From IMG/VR virus record IMGVR_UViG_3300036981_000255, positions 34,617 to 98,616 of that record: a stretch of 64,000 bases of DNA; one strand, 5' to 3'. The position numbers were made by a program, and so were the translations under genes. The notes beneath the pieces are model-generated. The model was not told the DNA's origin. It saw only the letters and a list, made by a program, of their open reading frames with translations, and did not search any database. Below, piece by piece: positions 33,838 to 42,105 of this stretch (the stretch's first letter is position 1; every line of letters begins with the position of its first letter). This DNA comes from a virus.

Positions 33838-34503
33838 TTAATTATTTATATTTTTAATTTCATATAATCCACAATTTATCCCATTAAACCAAATATCCTC
33901 TGAATTATTATATAAAATTATTTCTTTATGAACACAATCTACTTCAAATATATCTTTTAATCTTTTTTCAAAATCATAATGGGATAAATCATCAATAAAA
34001 ACATAAGAGCCATTTACTAATTTATTAACAAGATGTAAAAATGCAATAGACCTCCCATTACCATGACTTCCATCTAAAAGTACAAAGTCTATTTCAAATG
34101 GTACGTCATTTTCATTTAACTTATAAAAAGTATTTTTTTGCCTAGATGTTGCAGGTGTAGTTTTAGTTTTGAATTTATTTGAATCATAAGATTTATTAAT
34201 AAACATTTGATTAAAATCTACATCACTGCATTCTTCCAAATCTTTTATTAATAAAGATAAATTTTCATGTTTTATTTTAGCAGCATAATTTATATCACTA
34301 TCAAAAGAAACAATGTTAAATTTTTTACCCATTTTTTCTAACAAATCTATCAAAAATATAGTAGATACACCAGAACCAAATTCAACAATTGATACAAATT
34401 CTTTATCTTTGAATTTATGTTCAAACAAAGATGTTATCAATTCTAAAGATTTTTTAGATAATCCCCAGCCACCATTTTTATATTTTTCGTAATTCATAAT
34501 CAT
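33838..34503 (-). CDS. Class I methyltransferase-like, 221 aa
   Basis: Motif I is clear: VSIVEFGSGVSTIFLIDLL. DFVLLDGSHGNGRSIAFLHL follows, and YVFIDDLSHYDFEKRL, the style of the Methyltransf_24 group found in polysaccharide clusters. It would methylate a sugar or small acceptor with SAM. Codon composition is even more AT-rich than neighbours. Confidence 0.65.
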   Translation of the reverse strand: MIMNYEKYKNGGWGLSKKSLELITSLFEHKFKDKEFVSIVEFGSGVSTIFLIDLLEKMGKKFNIVSFDSDINYAAKIKHENLSLLIKDLEECSDVDFNQMFINKSYDSNKFKTKTTPATSRQKNTFYKLNENDVPFEIDFVLLDGSHGNGRSIAFLHLVNKLVNGSYVFIDDLSHYDFEKRLKDIFEVDCVHKEIILYNNSEDIWFNGINCGLYEIKNINN

Positions 34504-34508
34504 TTTTT

Positions 34509-35240
34509 TTACCAGATACAGGTTTTTGTTAATGTATTGCCATTTTTTAAATATTTTCGAGTTGCGCCCAAGCCAAGCATCACATCTAAAGTTGAACCAA
34601 TATCCAAAAATGTATTTTTAGTATTTAATTTATGACATTCTAAAATAGCAAGATTTGAAAATGTTCCAGCAGCAAATAAAAAAATACAATCTTTAACATT
34701 TTTTGCAATTTCTTTTATTTCTTCTATTTTATGATAGTCTTGAATCCATGCGTTTGCTCCAATTTTCACATGATTTATAGGATTGAAAGGAATTTTGCTT
34801 AAATCTGATTTTTCATGTGAAATAAGTACAATTTTTTCATTTTTTAACATTGGTAATAATACATGGCAAAACTTTTGATAGTTAGAATTAACAAAGATAT
34901 TTGCCCAAGTTAATCTATTTGCAGGTTGTTTAGATTGTTTCACTATTCTATTAAAACTATCAATTCCAACACAGCAACTACATGGTAACCCTACAAAATA
35001 TGAATCATTTTGATATTCTAAAGATTCAAGCATTTTTTTTTGAAAAAAAACATGGCTACTGTCAGTTGGGTCATATTTATGTTCTCCATTAAATTTCAGT
35101 GAAATATCAATAGGTTCACCATCAATTATTTTTAATTCTCCATCACCGAATCTTGTTAATGAAAAATTTTCGTGATTTTTTATTTTATTAATAAAAATAT
35201 CTAAATCACCGTTAAAAGTTTTATTTACCATCTCTTGCAA
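34509..35240 (-). CDS. GT-D type glycosyltransferase-like, 243 aa
   Basis: Starts with FSLTRFGDGELKIIDGEP, the F-G-D-G-E-x-x-x-x-x-G signature of the GT-D fold (formerly DUF1792), and later has IVLISHEKSD and FLFAAGTFSNLAILEC. GT-D enzymes add glucose to serine-rich adhesin glycans in streptococci; here the acceptor is unknown. It overlaps the next gene by 20 bases. Confidence 0.7.
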   Translation of the reverse strand: MQEMVNKTFNGDLDIFINKIKNHENFSLTRFGDGELKIIDGEPIDISLKFNGEHKYDPTDSSHVFFQKKMLESLEYQNDSYFVGLPCSCCVGIDSFNRIVKQSKQPANRLTWANIFVNSNYQKFCHVLLPMLKNEKIVLISHEKSDLSKIPFNPINHVKIGANAWIQDYHKIEEIKEIAKNVKDCIFLFAAGTFSNLAILECHKLNTKNTFLDIGSTLDVMLGLGATRKYLKNGNTLTKTCIW

Positions 35241-35955
35241 GTTTCCAGCCTTTTTTTATATAAATATTACACAAACTATTTCTAATCTCATAATGGTTAG
35301 AAGTGTGTAAATGTGTGGCGTTTACATCATTTCCCCACTTTACTGCAAATTCAGTATTATTACCCCAAACTTCTTTATTAGTTGGTGGATGTGGTGGCAC
35401 GAATGTATTTATGTTTCCATACTTTTGACATAGATATGAAAATTGAATATCTTCTCCATTATCCCAAGATTGTGGTTCTTCCATCCACATATATTTTAAC
35501 CACTCTTTCTTAAAAAACCAAGCATGACCAACTAAATCAACTCTAACTGGCTCAACATTATTGTTAGCTGTCCAACCGAATTTTTGATTTGGTGAATAAT
35601 TGTTATTAATCAATTTAACACCTGATGCGCCAAGAATCCCATTTACTTTTTCAATTGTACTTAAACAATTTGAAAACCATTTTTTTTGTGGTAAACAATC
35701 ATCATCAAAAATTGCAATATATTTAGTTTTTGCTAAAAGACCTAATGCAAATCTGCCGTGAAATTTAAAATTATGTGAACAATTAATAACTTTAATTGTT
35801 GGGTCAGTGATAACTAGTTTAGGTTTAGTACCCATGTTATACCATATCCAAATTTCTTCTGGTGGATTTGTCTGTTCTTTCAAACACTTAATTTGCATTA
35901 ATAATGTTTCAGGTCTATTATAAGCCGTTAGAATTGCAGTGATACCGTTAGTCAT
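35221..35955 (-). CDS. Glycosyltransferase family 2-like, 244 aa
   Basis: GT-A fold with ITAILTAYNRPETLLMQIKC at the start and YIAIFDDDCLPQKKWFSN near residue 85 (the D-D-D metal site). The acceptor site WDNGEDIQFSY follows. It overlaps its neighbours on both sides, which indicates coupled translation within the glycosylation operon. Confidence 0.8.
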   Translation of the reverse strand: MTNGITAILTAYNRPETLLMQIKCLKEQTNPPEEIWIWYNMGTKPKLVITDPTIKVINCSHNFKFHGRFALGLLAKTKYIAIFDDDCLPQKKWFSNCLSTIEKVNGILGASGVKLINNNYSPNQKFGWTANNNVEPVRVDLVGHAWFFKKEWLKYMWMEEPQSWDNGEDIQFSYLCQKYGNINTFVPPHPPTNKEVWGNNTEFAVKWGNDVNATHLHTSNHYEIRNSLCNIYIKKGWKLARDGK

Positions 35956-37616
35956 TTTTCAAAATTTTTAGTGATAATTTTATGTTTTTTTCTAATAGTT
36001 GGATTCATAATTGAAACATCACCTAAATGATTTACAAGTGATTTTTTAGGAATATAAACATGGTAACCCAAATTATTTATCAAATGTGACATTTGTCGCC
36101 AAACACCCGAAGATAGGTCTTGATTATTTGCCCACCTAGTCATTGAAATTTCATCAAGTTTAAATTTAATCGTATTTAAAAAATTTACAGGATATATTGC
36201 GCCACCATCAACCCAATGTTTTAAACCCCACCTAACTAAATTGGAGCTTGCATCTGTTTGAGCTTTGATTACAAAATTACCTTTATTTGAATCAATAATT
36301 TGTTGAATTTTTTTAAAAAAATCAGAGGTTAATTCAAAATCGTCATCCAATTGAATAAACCATTTAAATTGGTATTGTTTGACAATTGCCAATAAATTGT
36401 TTATTGTTTGCCAATATTTATGTTTTCCATTATTTTTAACATTTCTAATTAACGTTAAATCTGGACAAATTTCAGACAATTTTAAATATTCAGATACTTG
36501 TGGTGAAAAATCATCAATTACAATAATTTTTACAGAATATTGTTTTTTCTGTAAATTTAAAATAGATACTAAACTACTCACATCTTTAACTCTTGAATAT
36601 GATGGAATACCAACTATAAAATCGTAAGATGTACCCACATCATTATTACTATAAACTATACCAAACTCTTTAGACTGAATATATTGGTATGGTTTATTGT
36701 CAACAGCCTTAATGGGTTCAAACTTCTTCTGAAATGCCGTCAATATCTTTTGATTTTCACCAACACCGTTAGAATCTCTTGCAACTACTGGCGCAACATT
36801 CACAGAACCAGAACCAATAGACATATCATTCCTCAAACCAAGTCCTGCGCCACCGAGCATAATCAAAGGACGTTTTATATATCTTTTGTCTTTTGTTTTG
36901 TCCCAAACTTTTGATATGAAGCGATAATCGCCACATTTCCAGCCATCCCATTTGATTGTTTTGGCGATTCCACTATGAACAAGGATGCAAGGACTACCGA
37001 TTCTGCCGAGTCGTGGTTTGGCGTTCATTTCAGTTAGTGGTGGAAGAAGATTGCCAGTAGGATATTTCATTTGAAAAATCAAAAGGTCTGTGTTGCTTTT
37101 GATTTCATTGACCATAGACTGAATTGCATTGTTATCTATCAAGTAGTCATCATCATCAAGGATTAAAACCCAACCTTCGTTTATTTTTTCAATTAGAGTG
37201 TTGAAGTAAAGATTGTAAATGAAACGTTTGCCAGTATTGGGATTGGGAATATCTGGCATTTTTTCAACTTTTTCTTTGTCGATAAAAATATAGTCAGAGA
37301 AGCCGTCCAGTTCAACGTAAGATTTATCAGCCAAAGAATCTATTGACACAATATGTCTTATGTTTTGATAGATTTGTCCTTTGATTGAATCTCGACATCT
37401 TTTGAAACTATTAGGTCTGTTGCTTGTGCGAGTGATAATGTTTATCAAAGGCTCTTTTTCAGTTATTAAAATTGGACTTTGTACTAAATTCGTTTGATTT
37501 TGAATAACGACAGTCCTCTTTGCAACAACTGTTTTAGTTGGCATTTTAGGCGCAATCCTTTCGACTGATATACTTCTATTGTTTTGGCGTTCTGCTAATT
37601 TTTTGATGTGTTTCAT
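35952..37616 (-). CDS. Tandem double glycosyltransferase family 2, 554 aa
   Basis: Two GT-A units in one protein. Unit 1: INIITRTSNRPNSFKRCRDS with LILDDDDYLID (about residues 60-260). Unit 2: DFIVGIPSYSRVKDVSSLVS with KWFIQLDDDFELTSDF (about 330-545). Both keep their metal-binding aspartates, so it may add two sugars in turn. The N-terminal 50 residues are basic. The overlap with the next gene is 4 bases. Confidence 0.8.
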   Translation of the reverse strand: MKHIKKLAERQNNRSISVERIAPKMPTKTVVAKRTVVIQNQTNLVQSPILITEKEPLINIITRTSNRPNSFKRCRDSIKGQIYQNIRHIVSIDSLADKSYVELDGFSDYIFIDKEKVEKMPDIPNPNTGKRFIYNLYFNTLIEKINEGWVLILDDDDYLIDNNAIQSMVNEIKSNTDLLIFQMKYPTGNLLPPLTEMNAKPRLGRIGSPCILVHSGIAKTIKWDGWKCGDYRFISKVWDKTKDKRYIKRPLIMLGGAGLGLRNDMSIGSGSVNVAPVVARDSNGVGENQKILTAFQKKFEPIKAVDNKPYQYIQSKEFGIVYSNNDVGTSYDFIVGIPSYSRVKDVSSLVSILNLQKKQYSVKIIVIDDFSPQVSEYLKLSEICPDLTLIRNVKNNGKHKYWQTINNLLAIVKQYQFKWFIQLDDDFELTSDFFKKIQQIIDSNKGNFVIKAQTDASSNLVRWGLKHWVDGGAIYPVNFLNTIKFKLDEISMTRWANNQDLSSGVWRQMSHLINNLGYHVYIPKKSLVNHLGDVSIMNPTIRKKHKIITKNFEK

Positions 37617-37626
37617 TTATTCGATT

Positions 37627-38046
37627 TTAATTGGAAATAGGTTCATTAAAAATAATGTTCCAACCATCTAAATTTTCCCAATCACCATTTAAAGTTAAAA
37701 CCTGTAAATCTTTCGATAATACAGGTTCAAATGAGATATATTCCACCCCTTTATTATTCCGTATTCTTGGAGATAGTGTAAAATTATTATTTTTTTTAAT
37801 TCTTAAAATAACGCTATTGTGTACTCCACCTTTAGAATTTGCGTAATATTTAGCATAATCTAAACTGTTTGTAAAAGAAATAGATGGCATTTTTTCACCA
37901 GTATTATTGGTTTTCATATATCCATCACGTTGAATACCTAATGTTGCGCCCTTGCTTGTTCCATGATAAAGATATACATCTTCAGACTCTTCAATAAACA
38001 TCTTTTGATATTGTTGTTCAGACAATAGGATTTTTTTCTTTTTCAT
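37627..38046 (-). CDS. Tagged ADP-ribosyltransferase-like protein, 139 aa
   Basis: MKKKKILLSEQQYQKMFIEE is the shared tag. After it comes VYLYHGTSKGATLGIQRDGY (the His of an H-x-E type ART/Tpt1 fold), MPSISFTNSLDYAKYYANS and GVEYISFEPVLSKDLQVL with the last Glu. Size and order fit a small ART domain. It lies between two glycosyltransferase genes, suggesting it was dropped into that cluster. I infer capsid packaging and injection. Confidence 0.62.
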   Translation of the reverse strand: MKKKKILLSEQQYQKMFIEESEDVYLYHGTSKGATLGIQRDGYMKTNNTGEKMPSISFTNSLDYAKYYANSKGGVHNSVILRIKKNNNFTLSPRIRNNKGVEYISFEPVLSKDLQVLTLNGDWENLDGWNIIFNEPISN

Positions 38047-39570
38047 TTATCCAATGTGGGTAATATATTTTCGCAAATGGGCAATATTTTTTTGAATATA
38101 GGGAACTAAAATGTTTAAAAAGTCACTTTGCTCATTTGCTTTCTTTTCTTCATTTTTAATTCGAGTTACTGATTCATAATGATAACAAACAGCTTGACCA
38201 ATATAAATATTCTTTAATCCGTGAGAAATACAATTGAAATTCAACAACACATCTTCAAAGCATTCAGTTACATTTTCATTGAATGCTCCCAAAAATTCAA
38301 AAGTCTCTTTTCCAATCATTAGAAATGCGCCTGTATTCCCAAGGGTGTCATATTGTTTGTCATAAGACGCTTTATAATAACTTCTTATGCCTATATGTGA
38401 AAGTCCTATGTGGTTTTGTTTGTTGTGAAAAAGTGCAATGCCACCATGTTGAATGGTGTTGTCTGCATAATGTAAACGACAACCAATTGTTCCAACGTGT
38501 TTTTCGTGTTTGTTGTAAGTTTGAATCATTAGAGAGATGGCATCATTTATCATAACCAAATCGTCATTAGCAAATAACAAAACTTCTGTGTCTGTATCAA
38601 TATAATCGAAGACCATTGAGTTATTGATTTTGGCGAAGTGATAGTATGGAAATCTGACGATGTTGATTTTATCATTGTGGATTCCATTAACAGATTTGCA
38701 CAAATCTTTGACTTGCTCAAATTTGTCTTCGGATGAACCAGTATCAGCTATGTAAATTTTGTAATTGGTGTATTTTGTTTTGAGAAGGGATTGGACACAA
38801 GTATCTAAATAGTCAAAATTGTCTTTTGTTGGAATTATAATAGCCAATTTAGGCTCTTTTGTGAGTTTGATTGGCGAATGGTCAGCAATAACGTTAGGAA
38901 CGATTTTTAAAGGCAAATATTGACCATAAAGGTTTTCAAACAATGCTTTATTTGTGTGCCATTGTTCATTTGGCATTCCAATTGAATCATGTTTCACGAT
39001 TATATCGGTTATTGTTCCGACCTTAACACCTTGCAGGTGGTTATTTACACATATTGGGAGGTCATAAAAGTGAAAACCTACAAATCGCTCGTCAAAGTTA
39101 GATTCGATACGTTTTTTGTGTAGCGCTATAAATAAGCCATCTATGACTAAAGAAGAAAGAATTTGATTTGAAAATCTTTGGCAATATTGAGACTCATGCC
39201 ATCTGTCAGTCTTTTGATTGTTGTGGTACACTGGGTGAAATACACGTCCAAGCATCTTATTAGAATCTGCCCACCATTTTCCGCTTGCGAGGTCTGTTGT
39301 GCCAGCAAGACCTAAAATTCCATAATCAGATTTTTCAAAATAGTCAACTATTTTTTTATCCCAACCCTTTTCAAGATAAACGTCATCATGAACACAAACC
39401 AAAATGTCATATTTTGATTGTTCTATTGCTTGATTATAGGCTTTTGCCAATGAAGTTGAACCATCATTGACAAATTCGATAACTTCAATGTCTTTGAGGA
39501 CACAACTCTTTTGAAGTCGTTTGCTGATGGATTTATTTGAAAATCTTGTGGAATAGAAGATAGAAATCAT
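38047..39570 (-). CDS. Two-domain glycosyltransferase, 507 aa
   Basis: N-terminal unit: MISIFYSTRFSNKSISKRLQ, then CVHDDVYLEKGWDKKIVDYF. C-terminal GT2 unit: LAIIIPTKDNFDYLDTCVQS, with LLFANDDLVMIND. The frame also runs 32 codons further upstream (to 39666), but the start at 39570 is chosen because a second copy of the start (MISIFYSTR) at 39866 begins at exactly this Met. It probably completes the glycan made by the island. Confidence 0.75.
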   Translation of the reverse strand: MISIFYSTRFSNKSISKRLQKSCVLKDIEVIEFVNDGSTSLAKAYNQAIEQSKYDILVCVHDDVYLEKGWDKKIVDYFEKSDYGILGLAGTTDLASGKWWADSNKMLGRVFHPVYHNNQKTDRWHESQYCQRFSNQILSSLVIDGLFIALHKKRIESNFDERFVGFHFYDLPICVNNHLQGVKVGTITDIIVKHDSIGMPNEQWHTNKALFENLYGQYLPLKIVPNVIADHSPIKLTKEPKLAIIIPTKDNFDYLDTCVQSLLKTKYTNYKIYIADTGSSEDKFEQVKDLCKSVNGIHNDKINIVRFPYYHFAKINNSMVFDYIDTDTEVLLFANDDLVMINDAISLMIQTYNKHEKHVGTIGCRLHYADNTIQHGGIALFHNKQNHIGLSHIGIRSYYKASYDKQYDTLGNTGAFLMIGKETFEFLGAFNENVTECFEDVLLNFNCISHGLKNIYIGQAVCYHYESVTRIKNEEKKANEQSDFLNILVPYIQKNIAHLRKYITHIG

Positions 39571-39663
39571 ATAACTATATTTTTTTTCAGTTTCAATATA
39601 TTTAATAATAGGAATATTTGCAATCAATATCAAAAACAAGATATATCTTTTGCAAATATTAAA

Positions 39664-39837
39664 CAAAAAACAGTCTGTTTATGGAACAGAATCGGACTCT
39701 AAACAAAAACAGGGTAAGGCGTTGCTAAAGTCTTCAGAAAAAGAGCAAAGAAAAATGCTTCGATTTGTCGCAAGCAAGTCTACGACCTCTGATGCTCATC
39801 TACATCAGCAATGGTGTGGGTGAGCAGTTCACTTGAA
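39664..39837 (+). mobile_element. Remnant of the 3' end of an IS605/TnpB element
   Basis: A frame without a start reads SVYGTESDSKQKQGKALLKS, then EQRKMLRFVASKSTTSDAHL and ends HQQWCG-stop. The DNA ends in GGGTGAGCAGTTCAC, after a hairpin CTGATG-ctcatcta-CATCAG. This is the layout of TnpB 3' ends, where the omega RNA overlaps the coding end and the element stops at a TTCAC-like right end. It is richer in GC than its surroundings. The body of TnpB is lost. The identification is by pattern memory. Confidence 0.45.
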
Positions 39838-39866
39838 TGTCTAGTGGAATAAAAGATTGAAATCAT
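39838..39866 (-). pseudogene. Fragment of a glycosyltransferase gene start
   Basis: Right after the presumed element end the minus strand encodes MISIFYSTRHS, matching MISIFYSTRFS at the start of the gene ending at 39570. It is a diverged second copy of the first codons. It sits where the guide of a TnpB omega RNA would be taken from. The rest of the gap 39571-40003 shows a hairpin at 39916 and no gene. Confidence 0.6.
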
Positions 39867-39915
39867 CTGTTTTTTACATTAATCTAATGATGATTTGTTC
39901 TTTTTAAAATGAAAA

Positions 39916-39963
39916 TGTCGCCAAATTCAACGATAAATAAGAATATCGTTAAAAGTGGCGATA
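39916..39963. terminator. Nested perfect hairpin, possible terminator or RNA
   Basis: Outer arms TCGCCA/TGGCGA and inner arms AACGATA/TATCGTT enclose the loop AATAAGAA, separated by short unpaired parts. It lies after the end of the gene at 40004 (minus strand). The T-run after it is weak, so it may be a processed RNA end instead of a simple terminator. Confidence 0.5.
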
Positions 39964-40003
39964 TGGGTTTGATAGGGTATAATTCAACTGCAATCAACAC
40001 ATA

Positions 40004-40450
40004 TTATACCTCATCGGGTTCAATTATCTGTGCGCAACCAGCAGACGATTGCATCTTCTTTTGAAATCTTCTTACAGTTTCTTGGCGTTGTTCGATAAAA
40101 TCCCAACTAGATTGGACAAGTTCGATAATTTCTTCACATTTTTTATGTTGTCTATGTGTGAACATCAATTTTAAAAGTTTTTCATCATTATTATCATATT
40201 CAATATTTAACTTGTTTTGATTAATTACTTCTAATTCAGCTAAACATAACTTACGACAATCCGTTAAAACTTGAGACACAACTTTCTGCTCATCAGATTT
40301 CAAACTTTCAATAGACTTTTTAATTTCAATTGCATCAGAGAAAATGTCTATGGATTTTTCGATTGTTCTTTCGATTCGTTTTAGAATGTTAATCACAATT
40401 GTTTGGTCAACATTTTCGAGTAATTCCTCTATGTTATTGTTTGTTTGCAT
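40004..40450 (-). CDS. Unknown helical protein, 148 aa
   Basis: Long helices with coiled-coil-like heptads (NILKRIERTIEKSIDIFSDA). No enzyme motif. Overlaps the upstream gene by 17 bases in a tight chain with the three genes following to 41525. Confidence 0.6.
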   Translation of the reverse strand: MQTNNNIEELLENVDQTIVINILKRIERTIEKSIDIFSDAIEIKKSIESLKSDEQKVVSQVLTDCRKLCLAELEVINQNKLNIEYDNNDEKLLKLMFTHRQHKKCEEIIELVQSSWDFIEQRQETVRRFQKKMQSSAGCAQIIEPDEV

Positions 40451-40643
40451 GTTCAGTTTGAATTAAATTGATGAAATGTTGTCCAAAGACTTTCACAAAC
40501 TCTTCAAATGACATTGCAGCTAATTTCTTTTGATTTTCAAGTTTAGTCACACGTCTTTCGGTTTCGGCAATTTGTCTGGTGACTAATATCATTTGCCGTT
40601 GATATTGCAAATGAAGTTGTTCTATGATTTCTGTTTCAGTCAT
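40434..40643 (-). CDS. Unknown coiled-coil protein, 69 aa
   Basis: MTETEIIEQLHLQYQRQMIL then ETERRVTKLENQKKLAAM suggests one coiled coil. It overlaps both neighbours (8 and 17 bases). Function unknown. Confidence 0.55.
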   Translation of the reverse strand: MTETEIIEQLHLQYQRQMILVTRQIAETERRVTKLENQKKLAAMSFEEFVKVFGQHFINLIQTEHANKQ

Positions 40644-40932
40644 TTGTTTGTTGTTTGATTTTAAAAATTGGAATAAACTCTTTTGATTTTAATTTACTAT
40701 TGATTGTCAATGGTAGTCCATTGAATGCGCCACCAATATTGATGAATTTTCCACCTAAATCACAAAAATCATAAGCCGAAATTTCCAACATCAACAAATC
40801 TGATTCTTCAATGTTTAAAAAATCTAAAAATTGTAACAAAGTTGAAGTTTTTTCACATCTTTCGTCAATGTTTTCTAACATTTTTTGAAATTGTTCAAAT
40901 TTATTTTCAACGTGTTGATTGATGTTTGTCAT
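40636..40932 (-). CDS. Unknown protein, 98 aa
   Basis: Helical first half, then LGGKFINIGGAFNGLPLTIN and a basic end. It overlaps the terminase-like gene by 4 bases and may work with it. No known motif. Confidence 0.55.
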   Translation of the reverse strand: MTNINQHVENKFEQFQKMLENIDERCEKTSTLLQFLDFLNIEESDLLMLEISAYDFCDLGGKFINIGGAFNGLPLTINSKLKSKEFIPIFKIKQQTND

Positions 40933-41525
40933 AACGGTTTAAATTCACCTAATAAAATTCGTTGATAATTAATAGCATTTGTGTCTTCGTTGACCAACGA
41001 CCAATTGTCTTTTGAATATTCTGAATAGATTGTTACTTTTTCAACGTCTTCAAGATTGTGGAAAATGCTCTGCGGTAAATCATAAGTATTGAAAATCAAT
41101 TGTTTTGAGCTATCAAATAGATGAATTACATGTTCGTACAAATAGTCTGAAAAATCATCTTTGTCAACGATTATGAGGTCATATTGTTCGTCCAATGTTT
41201 CCAAAGGAATTTCATTATAATTCAGAACATAAACACCAGAAGACTTTTTAGATTTAGTGTACAAAAAATTTCCTTCTTGTACCAATTGACATTGAAAGTA
41301 AGTGTATGCTTTCTGTATTTTAAAAAGCATGTCAATTTGCGACTTTCTACAATCGGTTAAAACCACTATTGAAAAGTCATTATTGAAAAACATCTTAAAT
41401 GCTATCCAATTTGCCATCATTGTCGAAAACCCAACACCCTTCGGGCTTCCAACAATTGTGAATTTGTTGTCGATGATGTGGTCGTAGAGGTCTAAGATGG
41501 ATATATTTACTATTTGTTCGTCCAT
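40929..41525 (-). CDS. Terminase-like ATPase domain, degenerate, 198 aa
   Basis: The segment FTIVGSPKGVGFSTMMANWI lies where terminase large subunits have Walker A, but the usual lysine is not in the canonical place. It is followed by IVVLTDCRKSQIDMLFKIQK and YDLIIVDKDDFSDYL, a Walker B-like stretch. No nuclease half is present. It is a stand-alone, possibly inactive, ATPase-fold relative of TerL. The 45-residue gene at 41962 looks like the missing N-terminal end, so the two may be a split, reduced copy. The working terminase must lie outside the window. Confidence 0.5.
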   Translation of the reverse strand: MDEQIVNISILDLYDHIIDNKFTIVGSPKGVGFSTMMANWIAFKMFFNNDFSIVVLTDCRKSQIDMLFKIQKAYTYFQCQLVQEGNFLYTKSKKSSGVYVLNYNEIPLETLDEQYDLIIVDKDDFSDYLYEHVIHLFDSSKQLIFNTYDLPQSIFHNLEDVEKVTIYSEYSKDNWSLVNEDTNAINYQRILLGEFKPL

Positions 41526-41529
41526 TTTT

Positions 41530-41820
41530 TTATGTGTTTAATGAATTAACATAGTTTTTTGCAAATTCGTTCAATTGTTCTTGATTAAATGATGAACTTT
41601 GTTTATTGCCATTCAATGCAGTGTCTAATTGGTCACAAACTCGTTTTTCATAACCCTTTTTAAAGGCTGTTTCTAATCTATCTTGGTTTGATTCGAGATA
41701 ACCTATAACATAATCTATAATAGTTCCTACAGTCGTTGGATTTTCCATTGGAATGTCATCTGAACCTCTGCGCCATTCATTATGTTTTTTCAAAATGTCT
41801 ATTGATTCGTTGAGATTCAT
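41530..41820 (-). CDS. Unknown phage protein, 96 aa (HNEWRRG type)
   Basis: Start at 41820 (MNLNESIDILKKHNEWRRGS), chosen over the longer reading to 41871 because KKHNEWRRGSDDIPMENPTT is the usual beginning of a small protein widespread in phages, of unknown function. Its ATG overlaps the stop of the small membrane peptide gene upstream (ATGA). Confidence 0.65.
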   Translation of the reverse strand: MNLNESIDILKKHNEWRRGSDDIPMENPTTVGTIIDYVIGYLESNQDRLETAFKKGYEKRVCDQLDTALNGNKQSSSFNQEQLNEFAKNYVNSLNT

Positions 41821-41903
41821 ATAAATGATTTTGATATTAGGATTGAAAATAAGGCTACTACAAAGAACCAAAATTTTATTTCTTGTTTAGTGTGTTGTGT
41901 CAT
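41817..41903 (-). CDS. Tiny membrane peptide, 28 aa
   Basis: ATG at 41903 gives MTQHTKQEIKFWFFVVALFS then ILISKSFI, one hydrophobic segment. Its stop overlaps the next gene's ATG by the 4-base ATGA, the mark of coupling. It is too short for certainty. Confidence 0.4.
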   Translation of the reverse strand: MTQHTKQEIKFWFFVVALFSILISKSFI

Positions 41904-41961
41904 GTTTTATATAAGATAGTTTAGAGCCATTTCTTGTTTTGATTAATTTCAAATCGTAACC

Positions 41962-42099
41962 TTAATTTTGCAATTTTTCAAATTCTGAAATTTGTGCCAA
42001 TTGGTTTGAGTTGAATGGTTTTAATGAACCATCTGTATTTTTAATTTGAACAAATGTTTGTGCAAAATGTGTTATGTTTTTATAGTTTGGATGTGACAT
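41962..42099 (-). CDS. Small protein resembling a TerL N-terminus, 45 aa
   Basis: ATG at 42099 gives MSHPNYKNITHFAQTFVQIK, then TDGSLKPFNSNQLAQISEFE. The HFAQTFVQIK...F...Q pattern is how many large terminases begin, before Walker A. It is a separate ORF, 436 bases upstream of the ATPase-like gene at 40929-41525. Together they look like a split terminase relic. Confidence 0.45.
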   Translation of the reverse strand: MSHPNYKNITHFAQTFVQIKNTDGSLKPFNSNQLAQISEFEKLQN

Positions 42100-42105
42100 G
42101 ATTAT

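Noticed and set aside
39571-39666. N-terminal extension of the glycosyltransferase, which would give a membrane-like segment
   Set aside because: The duplicated copy of the gene start begins at the internal Met (39570/39866), so the extension is probably untranslated.
39680-39750. A tRNA-like stretch (CGGACTCTAAAC) that could be a CTA-anticodon suppressor loop
   Set aside because: The 3' arm of the anticodon stem and a TTC-A/G arm are missing; the region fits a TnpB 3'-end relic better.
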